This document shows, piece by piece, positions 1-13,906 of a stretch of 64,000 bases of DNA. Each line of letters begins with the position of its first letter. Within the stretch, counting starts at the first letter, position 1. The DNA comes from Semisulcospira habei (taxonomy: Eukaryota > Mollusca > Gastropoda > Semisulcospiridae), in assembly GCA_036245525.1 (NCBI GenBank), contig BTPG01000006.1, forward strand, positions 88,968,035 to 89,032,034, given 5' to 3'. A model generated the notes under the pieces. It worked only from the letters and a program-made list of their open reading frames with translations, did not search any database and was not told where the DNA came from. The translations under genes and the position numbers were made by a program.

Positions 1-46
1 CCGTCGGCCGGCCAATATATACACTCGCGCAGTCCCCATGAGTCAA

Positions 47-363
47 GAATTCGAAATAGCTCAGGCGGTTAAGCGTCGGAGCAGGGGAGCGAAGGGAATC
101 GTCGGGTCGTGGGTTCGACTAATCCCCGTCCCGACCCCGGTAGCTGGACTCACAATCCAGGGGAAAAGACGGGCTTGTTCAATAGCATGTCCGTTGAAAG
201 GTCCTGGTAAATCAAAGTGGCTCAGTTAGAGTGCGCCTGAGTTGATCGGTGTTCAGGTCGTACTCCATAGGTAATATATTTCCCTGTCTCCCATAACCCG
301 CCCGTCAAGGAATTCTATTATCACTTCGGTGCCGTGGACGTTAAACCCGAACAAACCAACCAA
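47..363 (+). mobile_element. tRNA-derived SINE, copy 1, with 11-bp target duplication
   Basis: The head carries a Pol III A-box-like stretch (TAGCTCAGGCGGTTAAGCG) and a B-box-like stretch (GGGTTCGACTAATCC, interrupted by a small insertion relative to copy 2). The tail ends GACGTTAAACCCGAAC followed by (AACC)n. CCATGAGTCAA occurs at 36-46 and again at 364-374, so the copy is flanked by an 11-bp target-site duplication. The tRNA-like part does not make this a tRNA gene, because it is fused to a body of more than 200 bases shared with the second copy at 4553-4874. Confidence 0.88.
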
Positions 364-374
364 CCATGAGTCAA

Positions 375-1500
375 TTGAATGGTAGCCGTCAGCGTGAACG
401 CATAACTCTGCCTGCTTTGCGGCTGCCACCTGAAGGAACACCTCAAGTGCAAGTGCAATTTTTACAGGGACTAAGACTTCCAGCTTTCGCTGATTTCGTC
501 TGAGGGGGGGTGGGCCAGGGGAGGGGGGGGGGAGGGGGCCTGTCTTGCTGACTGTCTGTCGCCCCGTCGCGCAGTGGCTGATGGTGTTGCCAGGGCCGGG
601 TGGTTGGTGGTGGAGGAAGCGGGTGGTGAGGCCGGGGGACCGTTGCCGTTTAGTGCCAGGCTGGAGGGTGTTGACAGGCCAGCCACTCTAAAAGTTCTTG
701 TACGAGTGGTGGCGGGGGTGGTGGTGGCCGGCGAAACCGTGCCGGTGAAGGCAGGGTGCGGGGATTCGGGGTGGTGGAGGTGGTGGCCAGTGGATTCTGG
801 GTCTTGGTGCTTGGCGTTGGAATGGGCGGGCTGGGTGGCGATATGGTGGTGGTAGACGGAGGTGGGGTGGTGGTGTGGGAAGTAGTGCCGGGACCTCTGG
901 CATCCGACCCTTTAAATCTCGAACCTGTAGCTCAACAGGAAATGCTCATAACCGCCTTTGGAAGAATGCTTTGAACACATTTTCAGACCAAAATGTAAAC
1001 TTTTCGTTTTCAGTCTTTAGAAAACACAAACTTGTTAGCTACGTGCAAACACCGTTGATGTCTCCAATGCTGGACGGGTTAACGCTTTTTTTTTTTTCAT
1101 ACAGAATTCCAGCTTCAGTTATCTACGAGCTATTAACTTCTTCGCTGCTAGTTAACGCGGCTTGTGCTTCTGGAAATCTGCAGGGGCTCATAATCGAGGA
1201 TCTATGTCCTTCTCAGCAGTCAACGGGGCGGGTTAAAGCGATTTGTCACAAACATCGTGAATAGTGGTCATTGTTGTTTTGTTTTTGTTTTTGTTTTTGT
1301 TTTTATTTTTGTTTTGTTTTTTGAAAGGGGGGAGGGGTAGGGGGGGGGGGGGTCTCCATTGTCACACAGTTCTTGGAGGATCAACGAGTTTTAGAATAAT
1401 TGTCACGCACTTCAGAGAGTGCCCACCAGATCTGTGACAATTGTTACGCTGTCTCAAAGTCCATTTATAGCATGGCCTGTAGATTAACCTCTAACCAGAT
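375..1500. other. No gene; G/T-rich low complexity and T-rich simple repeat
   Basis: Bases 485-905 are strongly G/T-rich with recurring GGTGGTGG and give long spurious reading frames on both strands. Bases 1272-1352 hold a (GTTTTT)n-like run followed by a poly-G run. No exon, RNA gene or recognisable element was found in the remainder. Confidence 0.6.
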
Positions 1501-1565
1501 GCAAGAGATATAAACCCTCATGAGCTCCCGCATTCGCGGGGGCTCATGAGGATTTATGTCTCTTG
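1501..1565. mobile_element. PAL-B palindrome core
   Basis: Near-perfect hairpin: arms GCAAGAGATATAAACCCTCA and its imperfect complement ending TGTCTCTTG, around a GC-rich centre (CCCGCATTCGCGGG). Same core as the copies at 7516, 8689 and 14736. Clear outer terminal repeats were not identified here. Confidence 0.8.
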
Positions 1566-3114
1566 TTAGTCCTGTGTTCTTTACGCATATTTTTGGTCCC
1601 ATTTAATTGCCACATTCCTTTTTCGCTGGCAAGATAAGTAGCGACTGATCTCTATACTGGTTTGTTTGTCCATTTTGAAAATATTAATAAATTGTGTTGT
1701 AACTGTTTTTTCTTTAAGTGTTTCTTTCTCCCTTGGATTCTTCTCTCCATTTAATGTGTGTTCTTCGCGACAAGTTCGGTCCGCGTGCACAGTTGTGGGC
1801 TCAGACGCGAAAAAAAAATATCGTGATCATTGACAGCGAAGGGCTCGATATACCGTTACACTCGTCACAGCATCATCAGTCTCACAATCGATGAGCACAT
1901 CATGCGACATGTATGTAACGCACGCAGACTTGCCCACAGTCGTACGCACAGACTCTCACGCAACAGACGCATACACCGCCACTGACTCAGACGGGCGCAT
2001 TCATGCGGTAAAACACAACACACGGGCTCCCTTTCTAAAGTAACCTTTATACACTATAATTGAAAAGAACGACTTAAATGATTATCAACTATATACACTG
2101 TTCTATTATCACACCACACACGTATCACAATATCTTTGCCAGGTTAGGTCTTAGTCTGACATTGCCTCCAACCTGTTTGATGTTGTTGCCTGGTTACGTT
2201 GGTCCTTCTCACGTCTAGGCGTGAAAGTCCTTCGTTGTACGCTTATTGCCGTCCTGTCTCTCTGGGCACGGACGTCCTTGTTCTCGTACGGTACTCAGTT
2301 CTCGCTTGGACTTGGGTGTCTTGGTTCCCAGTCAGACTCACTCTCAGAAGAGCTGGAGGGATGACCTCACGTAGGTCCCACCTGCGACTCGACGTCTCGG
2401 CGTCCGTCTTTCCACTCTTGTTACAAGAACTCTGAATAGACAACAAAAGTCCCAACGTAACACTTGCTAAACACACAACATATTGGATCAATGAGAAACG
2501 TCACGTAACCTGGCTGATACAAATAACTCACACGTTCATTCACACACGCACACGTGCTTCATAAACTATTTTCGTATCACCCCCATATCTCTGTCACTAT
2601 CTTGAAACAGACTATAGCCTAACTGGCACTCTTGCTATACCTTACTCTATACCCTGGAAAAGACTATGCTTACCCAACCACGTACTATCTTCATAGCGGC
2701 TTAGACATACACACTTCATATTCCTTTAGTCATCTAACTCGGTAAACAACTGTATACAAAAACACCGGTTACTTCACCGAATTCTAAACATACTATAACT
2801 AAACCAAACCGGAACACCGCTATACAACCACATTAATCTTACCACGCATACTGTCTTTAACTAAACAACTATCAATACTACGTTTATAGAAACATACCTG
2901 AAATCTAGGCTTCAGAGTCTTGGAATGCGGGCTAGGTAACTCAAACACAACCGTTCCATACGACAAGACAGCCCGCACTACCGATCTAGACCTCTGACAG
3001 ACACAGCTTCTGCCTAGAAATCACTAAACAGAACTCACTAAAAATCCCGTGCTAACCATGTCTTACAGATTTCCCGTGCGTCTAGTGCCACACGGACTAT
3101 CGGCACAAACAAAC
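1566..3114. other. No gene recognised
   Basis: Ordinary-complexity sequence, richer in A and C on this strand between about 2030 and 3110. No splice-bounded coding segment, known element or hairpin was recognised. Confidence 0.5.
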
Positions 3115-3180
3115 CGTTAACAAAAACCGTACCGTACTAATCCTACTCGTTAACAAAAACCGTACCGTACTAATCCTACT
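3115..3180 (+). repeat. Tandem duplication, 33 bp x 2
   Basis: Two identical adjacent 33-base units beginning CGTTAACAAAAACCG (3115-3147 and 3148-3180). This looks like a recent local duplication. Confidence 0.9.
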
Positions 3181-3336
3181 GTGTGAGCACTATGCACAAG
3201 CATAGAGCTTCATCACAATGTACATCGCAGTATCTATTTTCTTTTCATTTGCTGGCCTCATCAGATACATCACCTGTTGGAACCTGAGCAGAGCGTGGGC
3301 TCAACTAGCTTTGTGATCGTTGTTTTCGCGTGTGTG

Positions 3337-3365
3337 TGGGGGGGGGGGGGGGAGGGGGGAGGGGA
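3337..3365 (+). repeat. Poly-G / G-rich tract
   Basis: Long G runs broken by single A bases. Such tracts can adopt G-quadruplex structure and are prone to assembly error. Confidence 0.8.
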
Positions 3366-3687
3366 GTGGGAGTCCTACTTCATTAATGAGTTCGAATTTC
3401 CAGTCTGTCGATACTTATCAGACCACAAGTCGAGAATGTTAACCTGCAAGAAGCGTAGGTTCGCATGACAAACTGCAGCTGCAAATTCTGCTGGAATGTA
3501 TGATCCTTTCGGCTCTTGGTATTTGTTGGTGTTGTTGTTGTTGATGTTGTTGTTGTTCGTAAAACTTATCTGACCATTATTACCATCATCATCATCAACA
3601 TAAACATCATATGGAAGCAGTCTGATCTGCAAAAGGTCTAGAGTCTCATAAATCCCAGCTTTCGTCGTTGCTCATGAGAATCTATGC

Positions 3688-3694
3688 GTCTCTC

Positions 3695-3792
<98 letters not shown>

Positions 3793-3801
3793 TCTCTCTC
3801 T
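3688..3801 (+). repeat. (CT)n microsatellite
   Basis: About 110 bases of CT with a few C insertions. The DNA just upstream (3654-3687) holds a degraded PAL-B arm (CTCATGAGAATCTATGCGTC). Confidence 0.95.
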
Positions 3802-6568
<2,767 letters not shown>

Positions 6569-6614
6569 CAAGCTAATCCCATTTACACATACCATAAGCC
6601 CAATATTATGTTCT

Positions 6615-6688
6615 GCAAGAGGCATAGATTCTCATGGGTTCCTGCAGGCGTCAGCCTGCAGGGGCTCATGGGTATCTATGCCTCTTGC
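6615..6688. mobile_element. PAL-B palindrome core
   Basis: Hairpin with arms GCAAGAGGCATAGATTCTCA and GGTATCTATGCCTCTTGC around the secondary palindrome CTGCAGGCGTCAGCCTGCAG. Confidence 0.85.
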
Positions 6689-7004
6689 TTGGTAAGATAT
6701 CAGTTCTGTACGTCTCTTCTTTTCAGCTAGAGGAGAGCTAAGGGATGACTGATGCAAATCTGACGGCCTACTTATTGTATCAGCTTTCGTCCTTGTGGGA
6801 TGAATTTCCTTGTAAGACAAATCTCGAAAGGGTCGTTGAGTTTCGATTATTATCGCCTGGGGGCACCTTGGTAAGGGAAGACTTGGGCAGTCATTTTTTA
6901 GTTCAGTTTATTTTGCGGTAAACAAATCACGAATATTCAGAAACAGGATGTAAATAGACGGAAGATGATTTGTAGAATCTGTTGTAAATAGTAAGAACCG
7001 AGTA

Positions 7005-7099
7005 AGCAAATGTCCTCGGGCCCACAACGGCCGCAGTGGCCATGCACACGGCTGTACGCGGGCCCACTTCGGCCGTCGTGGGCCCGAAGACCTTTTGCT
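7005..7099. mobile_element. Foldback element, AGCAAA...TTTTGCT
   Basis: Arms of about 29 bases: left CTCGGGCCCACAACGGCCG, right CGGCCGTCGTGGGCCCGAAG, with outer AGCAAATG and CCTTTTGCT. It resembles in layout the smaller GAGCAAAA hairpins at 16852 and 32511. Confidence 0.75.
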
Positions 7100-7482
7100 A
7101 CTGGGGAAAATCTGTCTTTCGCAACAACAATACCGTTCGAGACAGATTTCGGTAAAGAATTGAAGGATCACATGACCAAGTTACATCATACTTCCCACTA
7201 AACGATTGGCCAGAATGCTAGGCCGTGCTGTTTTTAACAACAAAAAACAAAAAAACAAAAAACACGTCATTTTATAGTTCACTTTGACTTCAGTGTCACC
7301 ATACATTGGTCAAGTTCCCCTATACATCATTTTGCGTTTTCTGGGCGTACAGTGGTCTGGGCTAGGGTCTGAAAGTTCGTGAGGAAATCTGCAGCAGATT
7401 CTCCGTGGTGTCTTTCCGCCTGTTATGCAATGAATACAAAATCGATATCCATGTTTCTTGTCTGACATTATTTATTAGTATA

Positions 7483-7686
7483 TAACCCCTTCACTGCCGT
7501 GAAAACTACCCAACTGCAAGAGATATAGATCGTCATGAGCCCCCGCAGTTGCGGGGGCTCATGAAGATCTATGCCTCTTGCTGACACCACTTTGTCTCCA
7601 TGTTCTTTGGACAGCTGGGGATCTCTGGCGGTGAATTAACAGAGATGTCAGAAACGCAGTCTGCGTCCACTGGCAGTGAAGGGATT
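7483..7686. mobile_element. PAL-B MITE, full element
   Basis: Outer ends TAACCCCTTCACTGCC and GGCAGTGAAGGGATTA are inverted copies. The palindromic core occupies 7516-7581, with arms GCAAGAGATATAGATCGTCA and its complement and centre CCCCCGCAGTTGCGGGGG. It is non-coding. The TTAA-like border and CCC start suggest piggyBac-type mobilisation; that is inference. Confidence 0.8.
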
Positions 7687-7916
7687 AAAGACTCGCCAAA
7701 ACAACGGGTTCTCAATGTTATCTTGCCTTGATGAAGCATTCCCTACCCATCTTTTCACAATTCATGTGAGTACAGGCAACGCAGACAGAGGAGTACAACT
7801 ACCCCCTGTGCGCAGCGTAGAGTCAGATAACTTAATATTTCCAAATAACCACTTCTCTTTTTTAAAAGAATGTTGTTTTTAATAAGTTGAAATAAATAGT
7901 ATAACAGATGTCGGAT

Positions 7917-8313
7917 AAGCTACGTTTCCAAAAGCACGAATCCGATACGAATGCGATCCGAACCTGATACGGCAATGCAATTTTCGATCGCAGTTTGTGG
8001 ATACTTCGCAAAGATCAGAATGGCGCGAGAAAGTGAGACTGATAACACAATTTACGTCATATGAGTGATGACAAAATTTATGTCATATATTCCGTCCGAA
8101 AATATCCGACATCCGGAAAAATCGCTCCCCTGAGCTCACAAAAAAAAAAATCGTGTCGTGTTCATTTCGTAGCCGCAGGCGATATTCTGTACTGCATCGG
8201 ACAAATGGAAACACACAAGCATGAAAATGACTTGCACCAACAGTTCTGTCTCGGACCTGCCTCGGATTCGCATCGTATTCGTATCGGATTCGTGCTTATG
8301 GAAACGTAGCTTA
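7917..8313. mobile_element. MITE, first of a tandem pair (CACGAATCCG ends)
   Basis: Inverted ends TACGTTTCCAAAAGCACGAA and TTCGTGCTTATGGAAACGTA. The second copy (8311-8552) follows immediately, sharing the TTAA at the palindromic joint GTAGCTTAAAGCTAC (8306-8320). No coding capacity. Confidence 0.75.
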
Positions 8314-8552
8314 AAGCTACGGTTCCATAAGCACGAATCCGGTACGAATACAATCCGAACCCGATGCGATGATGCAATTTCCCCGTTAAAAAATTGCGTC
8401 ATTTTTGTTTGAAGCCGGATGCGAATTCGTTATTGCATCGGACAAATGGAAACACACAAACATGAAAATGACTTGCACGATTTGTTCTGTTTCGGACCCG
8501 TTTCGGATTCGAATCGGTTTCGTATCGGATTCGTGTTTATGGGTAGCCTTTA
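8311..8552. mobile_element. MITE, second of a tandem pair
   Basis: Ends GGTTCCATAAGCACGAATCC and GGATTCGTGTTTATGGGTAG. Shorter than the first copy but it retains the internal GACAAATGGAAACACACAA block seen in both (8200 and 8439). Confidence 0.75.
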
Positions 8553-8580
8553 GCCGCCTTTTTGTTTCGTATTATATATG

Positions 8581-8801
8581 TAACACCTTCCCTGCCACTG
8601 TACGTACATGTTTGTTTCTGAAACCATGGGTTCATTTAACGACCAAAAGCCAACACTGTCCAAGAATCCTGGATACAAACTGATCCCAGCAAGAGGCATA
8701 GATCCTCATGAGCCCCCGCAGTTGCGGGGGCTCATGAGGATCTATGTCTCTTGCAGTTGGGTCGTGGTTCACTTTTTTTCTCTCGGCAGTCAAGGGTTTA
8801 A
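8581..8801. mobile_element. PAL-B MITE, full element
   Basis: Outer ends TAACACCTTCCCTGCC and GGCAGTCAAGGGTTTA. The core at 8689-8754 is an almost perfect 66-base palindrome centred on CCCCCGCAGTTGCGGGGG. Flank blocks (CAAAAGCCAACACTGTCCAAG, CTTTTTTTCTCTCGGCAG) recur at 41191-41409. Confidence 0.88.
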
Positions 8802-9060
8802 ACAACAACTTTTCTGTCTGTGTCTATTTTTCTAGCGCAACAAAGAGTTTCTGGACAGCTTGCTGCGCTCATAAGGATGAAGCTTCAGCGCCAGGGATAC
8901 AGATGAACACACAGAGAGACGAGGCTGAGTGAGTGCAAGCGGACTCCCCCCTGTATACACCGGACAGCCGGCGTCTCTCCACAAAACCGGCCATGTACAG
9001 AACAGTCCTCCTGTCAAGTCACACTCCCAAGTTTCATATTTTCGCAACTGTAACAGCGTA

Positions 9061-9637
9061 ACAGTGATTCATCCAGGAGAGAGAGGGCGGGGGGGGGGGG
9101 GGGGTTGATGGGCATTAATGGTACAATGTTTTATTTATTCACACAGTCAACTTCGCTTACAGCAAAGGTCGGACATAACAAAGTCGGATATAAGAACATT
9201 GTTTTTCTATAGGTCCTGAAAAGCAATTACTTCGCTTATAATTAACAAAATTAGGATATAACAACGAGGACATGTGGGTCCCTCTAGATTGCGATTTGTT
9301 ACAATTATCCGGAGTTTACTTTAATTATTTAAAACAATATGATGACCAAACAAAACAAAAACAAAAACAAAATCCAACGCCATATTGGAAGTATCTCGGC
9401 TTTACTAACCTTATTTAAAACAGGGTATAATTATGTTGTCAGGAAGGTGGCACGGACCTGGAGATGGTATCGCAGTGCGCGAGAGCTCGTTGGGCCAATG
9501 TTGGCCGACGTTGGCCAACATCGGCCCGATGACCTACGCATCGTGATCACATCAACTCCAAGTCTGTGGCGCCTTCCTTTCAACTTCCACTCATTCTGCT
9601 CCGTGTGTTGGACTAGCAGCCTACCATTTTCAAGTGT
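9061..9637. other. No gene; G tract and degraded repeat
   Basis: Poly-G at 9089-9104. Bases 9150-9270 contain reiterated CGGATATAA / CTTCGCTTATAA motifs, also found at 11500-11650. They resemble an old pogo/Tigger-like MITE, although the class is uncertain. A small palindrome (TTGGCCAACGTTGGCCAAC-like) lies at 9490-9525. Confidence 0.4.
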
Positions 9638-9730
9638 TTAACCCTGTGGCTGTCGGTAGTGCTTTTTTTGTCGCGATGATTCCTGCAGGAATTCTCGCGA
9701 CAAACAGCACTACCGACAGCCAAAAGGTAA
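9638..9730. mobile_element. PAL-C palindromic MITE
   Basis: TTAACCCTGTGGCTGTCGG at the left and CCGACAGCCAAAAGGTAA at the right. The centre is TCGCGATGATTCCTGCAGG with TTCTCGCGA. The arms are about 40 bases. Confidence 0.85.
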
Positions 9731-10548
9731 AGACTGGACTTAAGACAGATATTTCGTCAGAGCCCCGCTATGAATTAAACTTGAAACAGGGGCAATGCTG
9801 CTTTAAAGGAAGTGTTGATGTAAAATAGGATGCAGCGTCATCCAATATTACGTAATTTTAAATTCAGTTCTGAGCTCGCCGCCCTATGCTAATACCACGG
9901 AATCACAGACTACGGATCCAATATTATCTACAACCGTGTGTAATGTCGTTGGTTTCTAAACTGCTCGTGTTTGCAGAATCCCCTTACATGTTAATTGGTT
10001 ATACAAGAGATGCCAATGACAATTTTTTTCCATGAGCATGTCTTTGCTGTAATCCCAACAATATAAACTCCCAACAAACTAACATATTTTTTTTTTTTTA
10101 GCAAACTTCGTACATACATACGACTGCGTAGATCTGCTCTTAACCAGTATGTCTATTTTTGTGAAATGCTAGATTTTCAATGTATTACATGAATAAGGGA
10201 AAAATTATTACATCAGCTTCGATTGTCGTTTTCTACACTTCGTGAACAGAAATTATTCTGTTTAGAGGATTGTGTGCACTTCAACAATGTTAAAAAACAG
10301 TTTTCAGCAGACGATACTTATTACTGCGTGTGTGAAACTCTTTAACTGTGTGCTGTCATGGAAAGGTTTTAAATAGATAAATAGTCTCAAGGGCCGTTGA
10401 ATAATAAACGCATGCACGCTTGAAGTCAGCTCCAGGTTATATTACAGTGACCCGTCGGTCCGACTCCAAAAAAAAAAAAAATCCCTCTGCAATTTTTTTT
10501 CCGCGTCACACCCGGAGACGCACAGGTTGTGTCTGTTGATATATATGC
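9731..10548. other. No gene recognised
   Basis: AT-rich sequence with short A and T homopolymers. Nothing else recognised. Confidence 0.5.
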
Positions 10549-10764
10549 TTAACCCATTTAGCCCCAAGGCAACATTTTGAAGGCGTCAACGATTATGTAC
10601 CGGTCGCATGAGATGGATGGACCTTCAGGCGCCAAGCTAATCTGGCACTACCCTTGAATTATCATGTCCACCCATCTCCTCAGGCGCCAAGCTAATCTGG
10701 CATTACCCTTGAATTATCATGTCCATCCATCTCCTGCTGTAGGGCGTTGGGGCTAAATGGGTTA
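10549..10764. mobile_element. PAL-A MITE with direct instead of inverted arms
   Basis: Complete ends TTAACCCATTTAGCCCC and GGGGCTAAATGGGTTAA. The core is abnormal: a 55-base unit starting CAGGCGCCAAGCTAATCTGG stands at 10626 and again, head to tail, at 10681. The left arm of the usual palindrome has been lost and the right arm duplicated. Confidence 0.9.
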
Positions 10765-10849
10765 ACGTTTCTTTAAGCGGGTTACCCTTTGAACAACTGA
10801 CAAGAGCTTTAGAGGGTCCATCTGCCTACAAATTCTTGGGATATATCTG

Positions 10850-11078
10850 TAACCCCTTTGCTGTCAGTGATCACGAATTTCGCGTCTGAAACGACTGCAC
10901 ACTGACCGACATTCGGATGAAAAACCGTTAAAAGTAAATGGAAAAAAAAATCGGCATAAAGAACATAGGATGATTAACAAGACACATAAACCCTCATGAG
11001 CCCCCGCGACTGCGGGTGCTCATGAGGATTTATGCCTCTTGCATCTGGGTAGCGTTCGCCTTGCCCAGGCAGTTTATG
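10850..11078. mobile_element. PAL-B MITE
   Basis: Left end TAACCCCTTTGCTGTCAGTG. Core at 10978-11042 (arms around ACATAAACCCTCATGAG) with centre CCCCCGCGACTGCGGG. The right end is diverged or lost after about 11078. Confidence 0.7.
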
Positions 11079-11970
11079 GCGGCCGTGATTATAATAGGCG
11101 GCCTGTGATTCTACATTCTACATTCTGCGCATTGAGTTATATTATAAATATGAGAAATGCGCCATATAAATACCATGTAATAATAATAATGATTCGACAC
11201 TGTGAGCGGACCAATGGCCGTGCGCGACAGAAGCATAAGTTCGTTACAAAGTCTGGCATATGTTCTGATGCGTGGAATATTCAAGAAACTTACATTTTCC
11301 AGGGAGATTTTTTCAGGAAGAGCCCCCCCCCCCCCCCCCCCCCACCTTTTTTTTTAAAAATGTTATCGGGAAACAAGCCGCTGCGAAAATACCTTTAACC
11401 TATAACTGCTGTTTACAATATGCCTGATTTTTTACTAATTTCCTGCGGCCGTGAGACAGCCTGAGTCGTCTGCTCGGCGTTGGAACTACAATCAATTTCT
11501 CTCATAACAATGTCGGATATAATAAAAGTCGAATATTACAACGCTTTTTCAAAAGTACAGACGACGCTTTTCTATATAAATTACTTCGCCCATAACAAAC
11601 TTCTCGTATAACAACGAAAACTTTTGGGTCCCGAGGCGATGTATAACGAATTTGCTGACCGTGGCTTTCAGTGTCAAGTCAACTCTCCAAACGCGTGTTA
11701 CTCCCAAAATCAAAAGAAAAGCGAGATTTTTTTATTGTTACACAATGAAAACTTCACTCTTCTCAAAATGGATATAATGGCAGAGTTGAAGGAAGCGTAG
11801 TAAGATGCAGTATGCAAAGGGCAATCACACAACGCTAATCAAACAAGCAGTGACATCCCTTGGCCTCATAATGTTTTGTCGTGTGCTGGCGATGTGGTGC
11901 TTTAAGGAAAGGGTCAAAGGAGACTAGCTGTTTGTACAGCGTTCGGTGTCTGCATCTTTCAGTGACAAAT
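11079..11970. other. No gene; poly-C tract and CGGATATAA-type repeat
   Basis: Poly-C at 11322-11343. Bases 11500-11660 repeat the CATAACAA/CGGATATAA motif cluster seen near 9150-9270. No exon found. Confidence 0.5.
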
Positions 11971-12076
11971 TATATTCTGACGAGCAAAAGAAATGCGACA
12001 TTTTTGGGAATCATCGGAAACACTTTAGTGTTTCCGATGATTAAAAAATGCCGCATTTCTTTTGCTCGTCAGTATA
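11971..12076. mobile_element. PAL-E palindromic MITE (TA-flanked)
   Basis: Arms TGACGAGCAAAAGAAATGCG and CGCATTTCTTTTGCTCGTCA with inner arms ATCATCGGAAACAC and GTGTTTCCGATGAT. The ends sit in TATA, as expected for a mariner-type TA target; the class is inferred. Confidence 0.85.
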
Positions 12077-12084
12077 TTTGTCGT

Positions 12085-12590
12085 CGAGTGGACTGCAAAA
12101 TGATTCTTCTGTGAGTGACTCTTTTGATCGCATGAACACCCCCCAAAAATGCGACTTTTTTCTCGTTGTGTCTACAACCTGAAACATTCGGCTTTTCACC
12201 AAAAAAATGCGAAATTGTCTTATGAGATAGTTTTTACGTCAGAAATATGACTTCTTTTCATTTAAAAAAATGCGACTTTTTATATATAATGTAGATAATG
12301 CAAAACGTGTGACTAATTCCCTGTGTATAAAGTCAGAAGTGCGACATTTTGTATAATTCTGTGATTCTTCTAGAACGCCAGACATGACATTCTTCCACTG
12401 GAGAAAGCGACAAAATGCGAAAAAAAGCAAGTTCAAAAGCGAGTTCATGTCTAGAATACATAAAGACCACTTCAGTTCTTCATTATATACATGTGCAAAA
12501 CGTCAAAACTGCGATTTAAGTAACGCTGTGACGTGTCTGCAACATCACAAAGGCGACCTTTTTTCATGGTAGGCTATGTTTCCCGTGTCG
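12085..12590. repeat. Irregular array of AAAATGCGAC-type motifs
   Basis: The PAL-E arm word AAAATGCGA (or a close variant) recurs near 12148, 12206, 12268, 12340 and 12414, spaced about 60-75 bases apart. This suggests a decayed array of PAL-E-related units. No coding signal. Confidence 0.45.
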
Positions 12591-12740
12591 GATATATAAA
12601 TATTTTTTAAAGCATCAGTTTCCTTGGGTCAGATACAAGCATCTCATGTCCTCTCAGGCCTACGCTGTTTTAAAACTTTTATATCGATGAAAGAAATATC
12701 CAACATCACATTGGTTGAACGTTGGCTTTAATAGCCTTCG

Positions 12741-12954
12741 TTAACCCATTCAGCCCTGAAGCACTACAACAGGAGATGGGTCGACCATGATAATTCAAGG
12801 GTAGTGCCAGATTAGCTTGGCGCCTGTCGGCGCCAAGCTAATCTGACACTGTCCTTGAATTATCATGATCGATCCATCTCCTGCAACTGGCGCAAAATCG
12901 TTAGATGACGCCTCCAAAATTTGGGAAATACGGCCGTCGGGCTGAATGAGTTAA
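12741..12954. mobile_element. PAL-A MITE, full element
   Basis: Ends TTAACCCATTCAGCCC and GGGCTGAATGAGTTAA. Core arms AAGGGTAGTGCCAGATTAGC and its near-complement around GGCGCCTGTCGGCGCC. The right subterminal block includes CGCCTCCAAAATTTGGGAAA, found in most PAL-A copies. Confidence 0.9.
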
Positions 12955-13183
12955 ATATTACTTGTATTCACTTGTACGCGGGTGGGTTTTTTATGTTGAG
13001 TCCAAAGTATAATCAGCACTCACAAACGAGCAGCTCAGGCTGACAGCCAAGAAAAGACAACTAAAAAAATAAATTGACAGCTGCTGTGAATTCTTTAGTA
13101 ATTTAATTTAAAGTAAAAAGCCAAACTTGTTGGTCTTATTTTTTTTTTCGCAAAGACTCAGGATACATAACTGATTTTCAACC

Positions 13184-13274
13184 GGCCGTAGACTGTCGGT
13201 AGCGATTTTTGTAGCGATGATTCCGGCAGGAATCATGGCAACAAGAAACGCTACCGACAGCCGAAGTGTTAAAA
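13184..13274. mobile_element. PAL-C palindromic MITE
   Basis: Arms GACTGTCGGTAGCGATTTTT and CGCTACCGACAGCC around GATGATTCCGGCAGGAATCAT. The left terminus is diverged. Confidence 0.8.
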
Positions 13275-13319
13275 TGTACGACGTGTGCTGTTCTGCTGTT
13301 CCTCCCGTGCTGTTTGCAT

Positions 13320-13446
13320 GAGTACTTCCCAGATAGACCCACCCTGGGAGTACGTCACAAGTACGCTTCTATTCAAATAAGATGTTTAGCATCTCATTTG
13401 GATAAAAATGTACTTGTGGTGCATTTGTGGTATTTGGGAAGTACGT
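13320..13446. mobile_element. Foldback element, GTACTTCCCA...TGGGAAGTAC
   Basis: Nested inverted repeats: outer AGTACTTCCCAGAT with ATTTGGGAAGTAC, inner CACAAGTACG with ATGTACTTGTG, and innermost CAAATAAGATG with CATCTCATTTG. It explains a spurious 169-codon plus-strand frame here. Confidence 0.65.
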
Positions 13447-13906
13447 CACACGTACACTGCAGCCAACTTCGGCCCGACTACGTACTGGTTCATTTAATTA
13501 TACCTATTTTCATTTGGTTTTTGACGCATTCTTTTTTGCGAAGATTTTGTAAAGACAAGCGGTCACGATTCTCACGATTCTCCAGTTCCGTATTATTTAA
13601 AGACGGACGACAAGTATTCTGCGATGTTTTATGGTGTACGGTTCTACACACAAACAAAATAATGCACGTTTCAAGTGACTTCCTGAACCCTTACCTGCAA
13701 GTGTCGGAACCGAACACCGTACAACTTCAGCCGTCAATATATCACGTGTTTACATCTACGTCAGACACTTTTTGACGCAGGCTATTTGTCGTAAGGGTAC
13801 CCTGTCACGCCATGCCACAAAAATCCCTACGTGTGTAAAGCCCTTGTACATTCCGACATACTGCTTTTTATATCGCCCCGCATGCTGTGTTTTAACTGAT
13901 GCTGTG

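Noticed and set aside
56..140. tRNA gene (A-box and B-box-like sequences), likewise at 4566-4650
   Set aside because: The tRNA-like head is part of a repeated element of over 300 bases with target duplications, so it is a SINE and not a functional tRNA gene.
574..974. Open frames in the G/T-rich region
   Set aside because: Low-complexity composition, overlapping open frames on both strands, and no recognisable domain.
8689..8781. Rho-independent terminators (GC-rich hairpins followed by T runs)
   Set aside because: These are MITE cores in an intron-containing genome, with no bacterial gene context.
13266..13775. 169-codon plus-strand frame
   Set aside because: Its first third is a foldback element and the preceding PAL-C end supplies the start. 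No domain or splice context.
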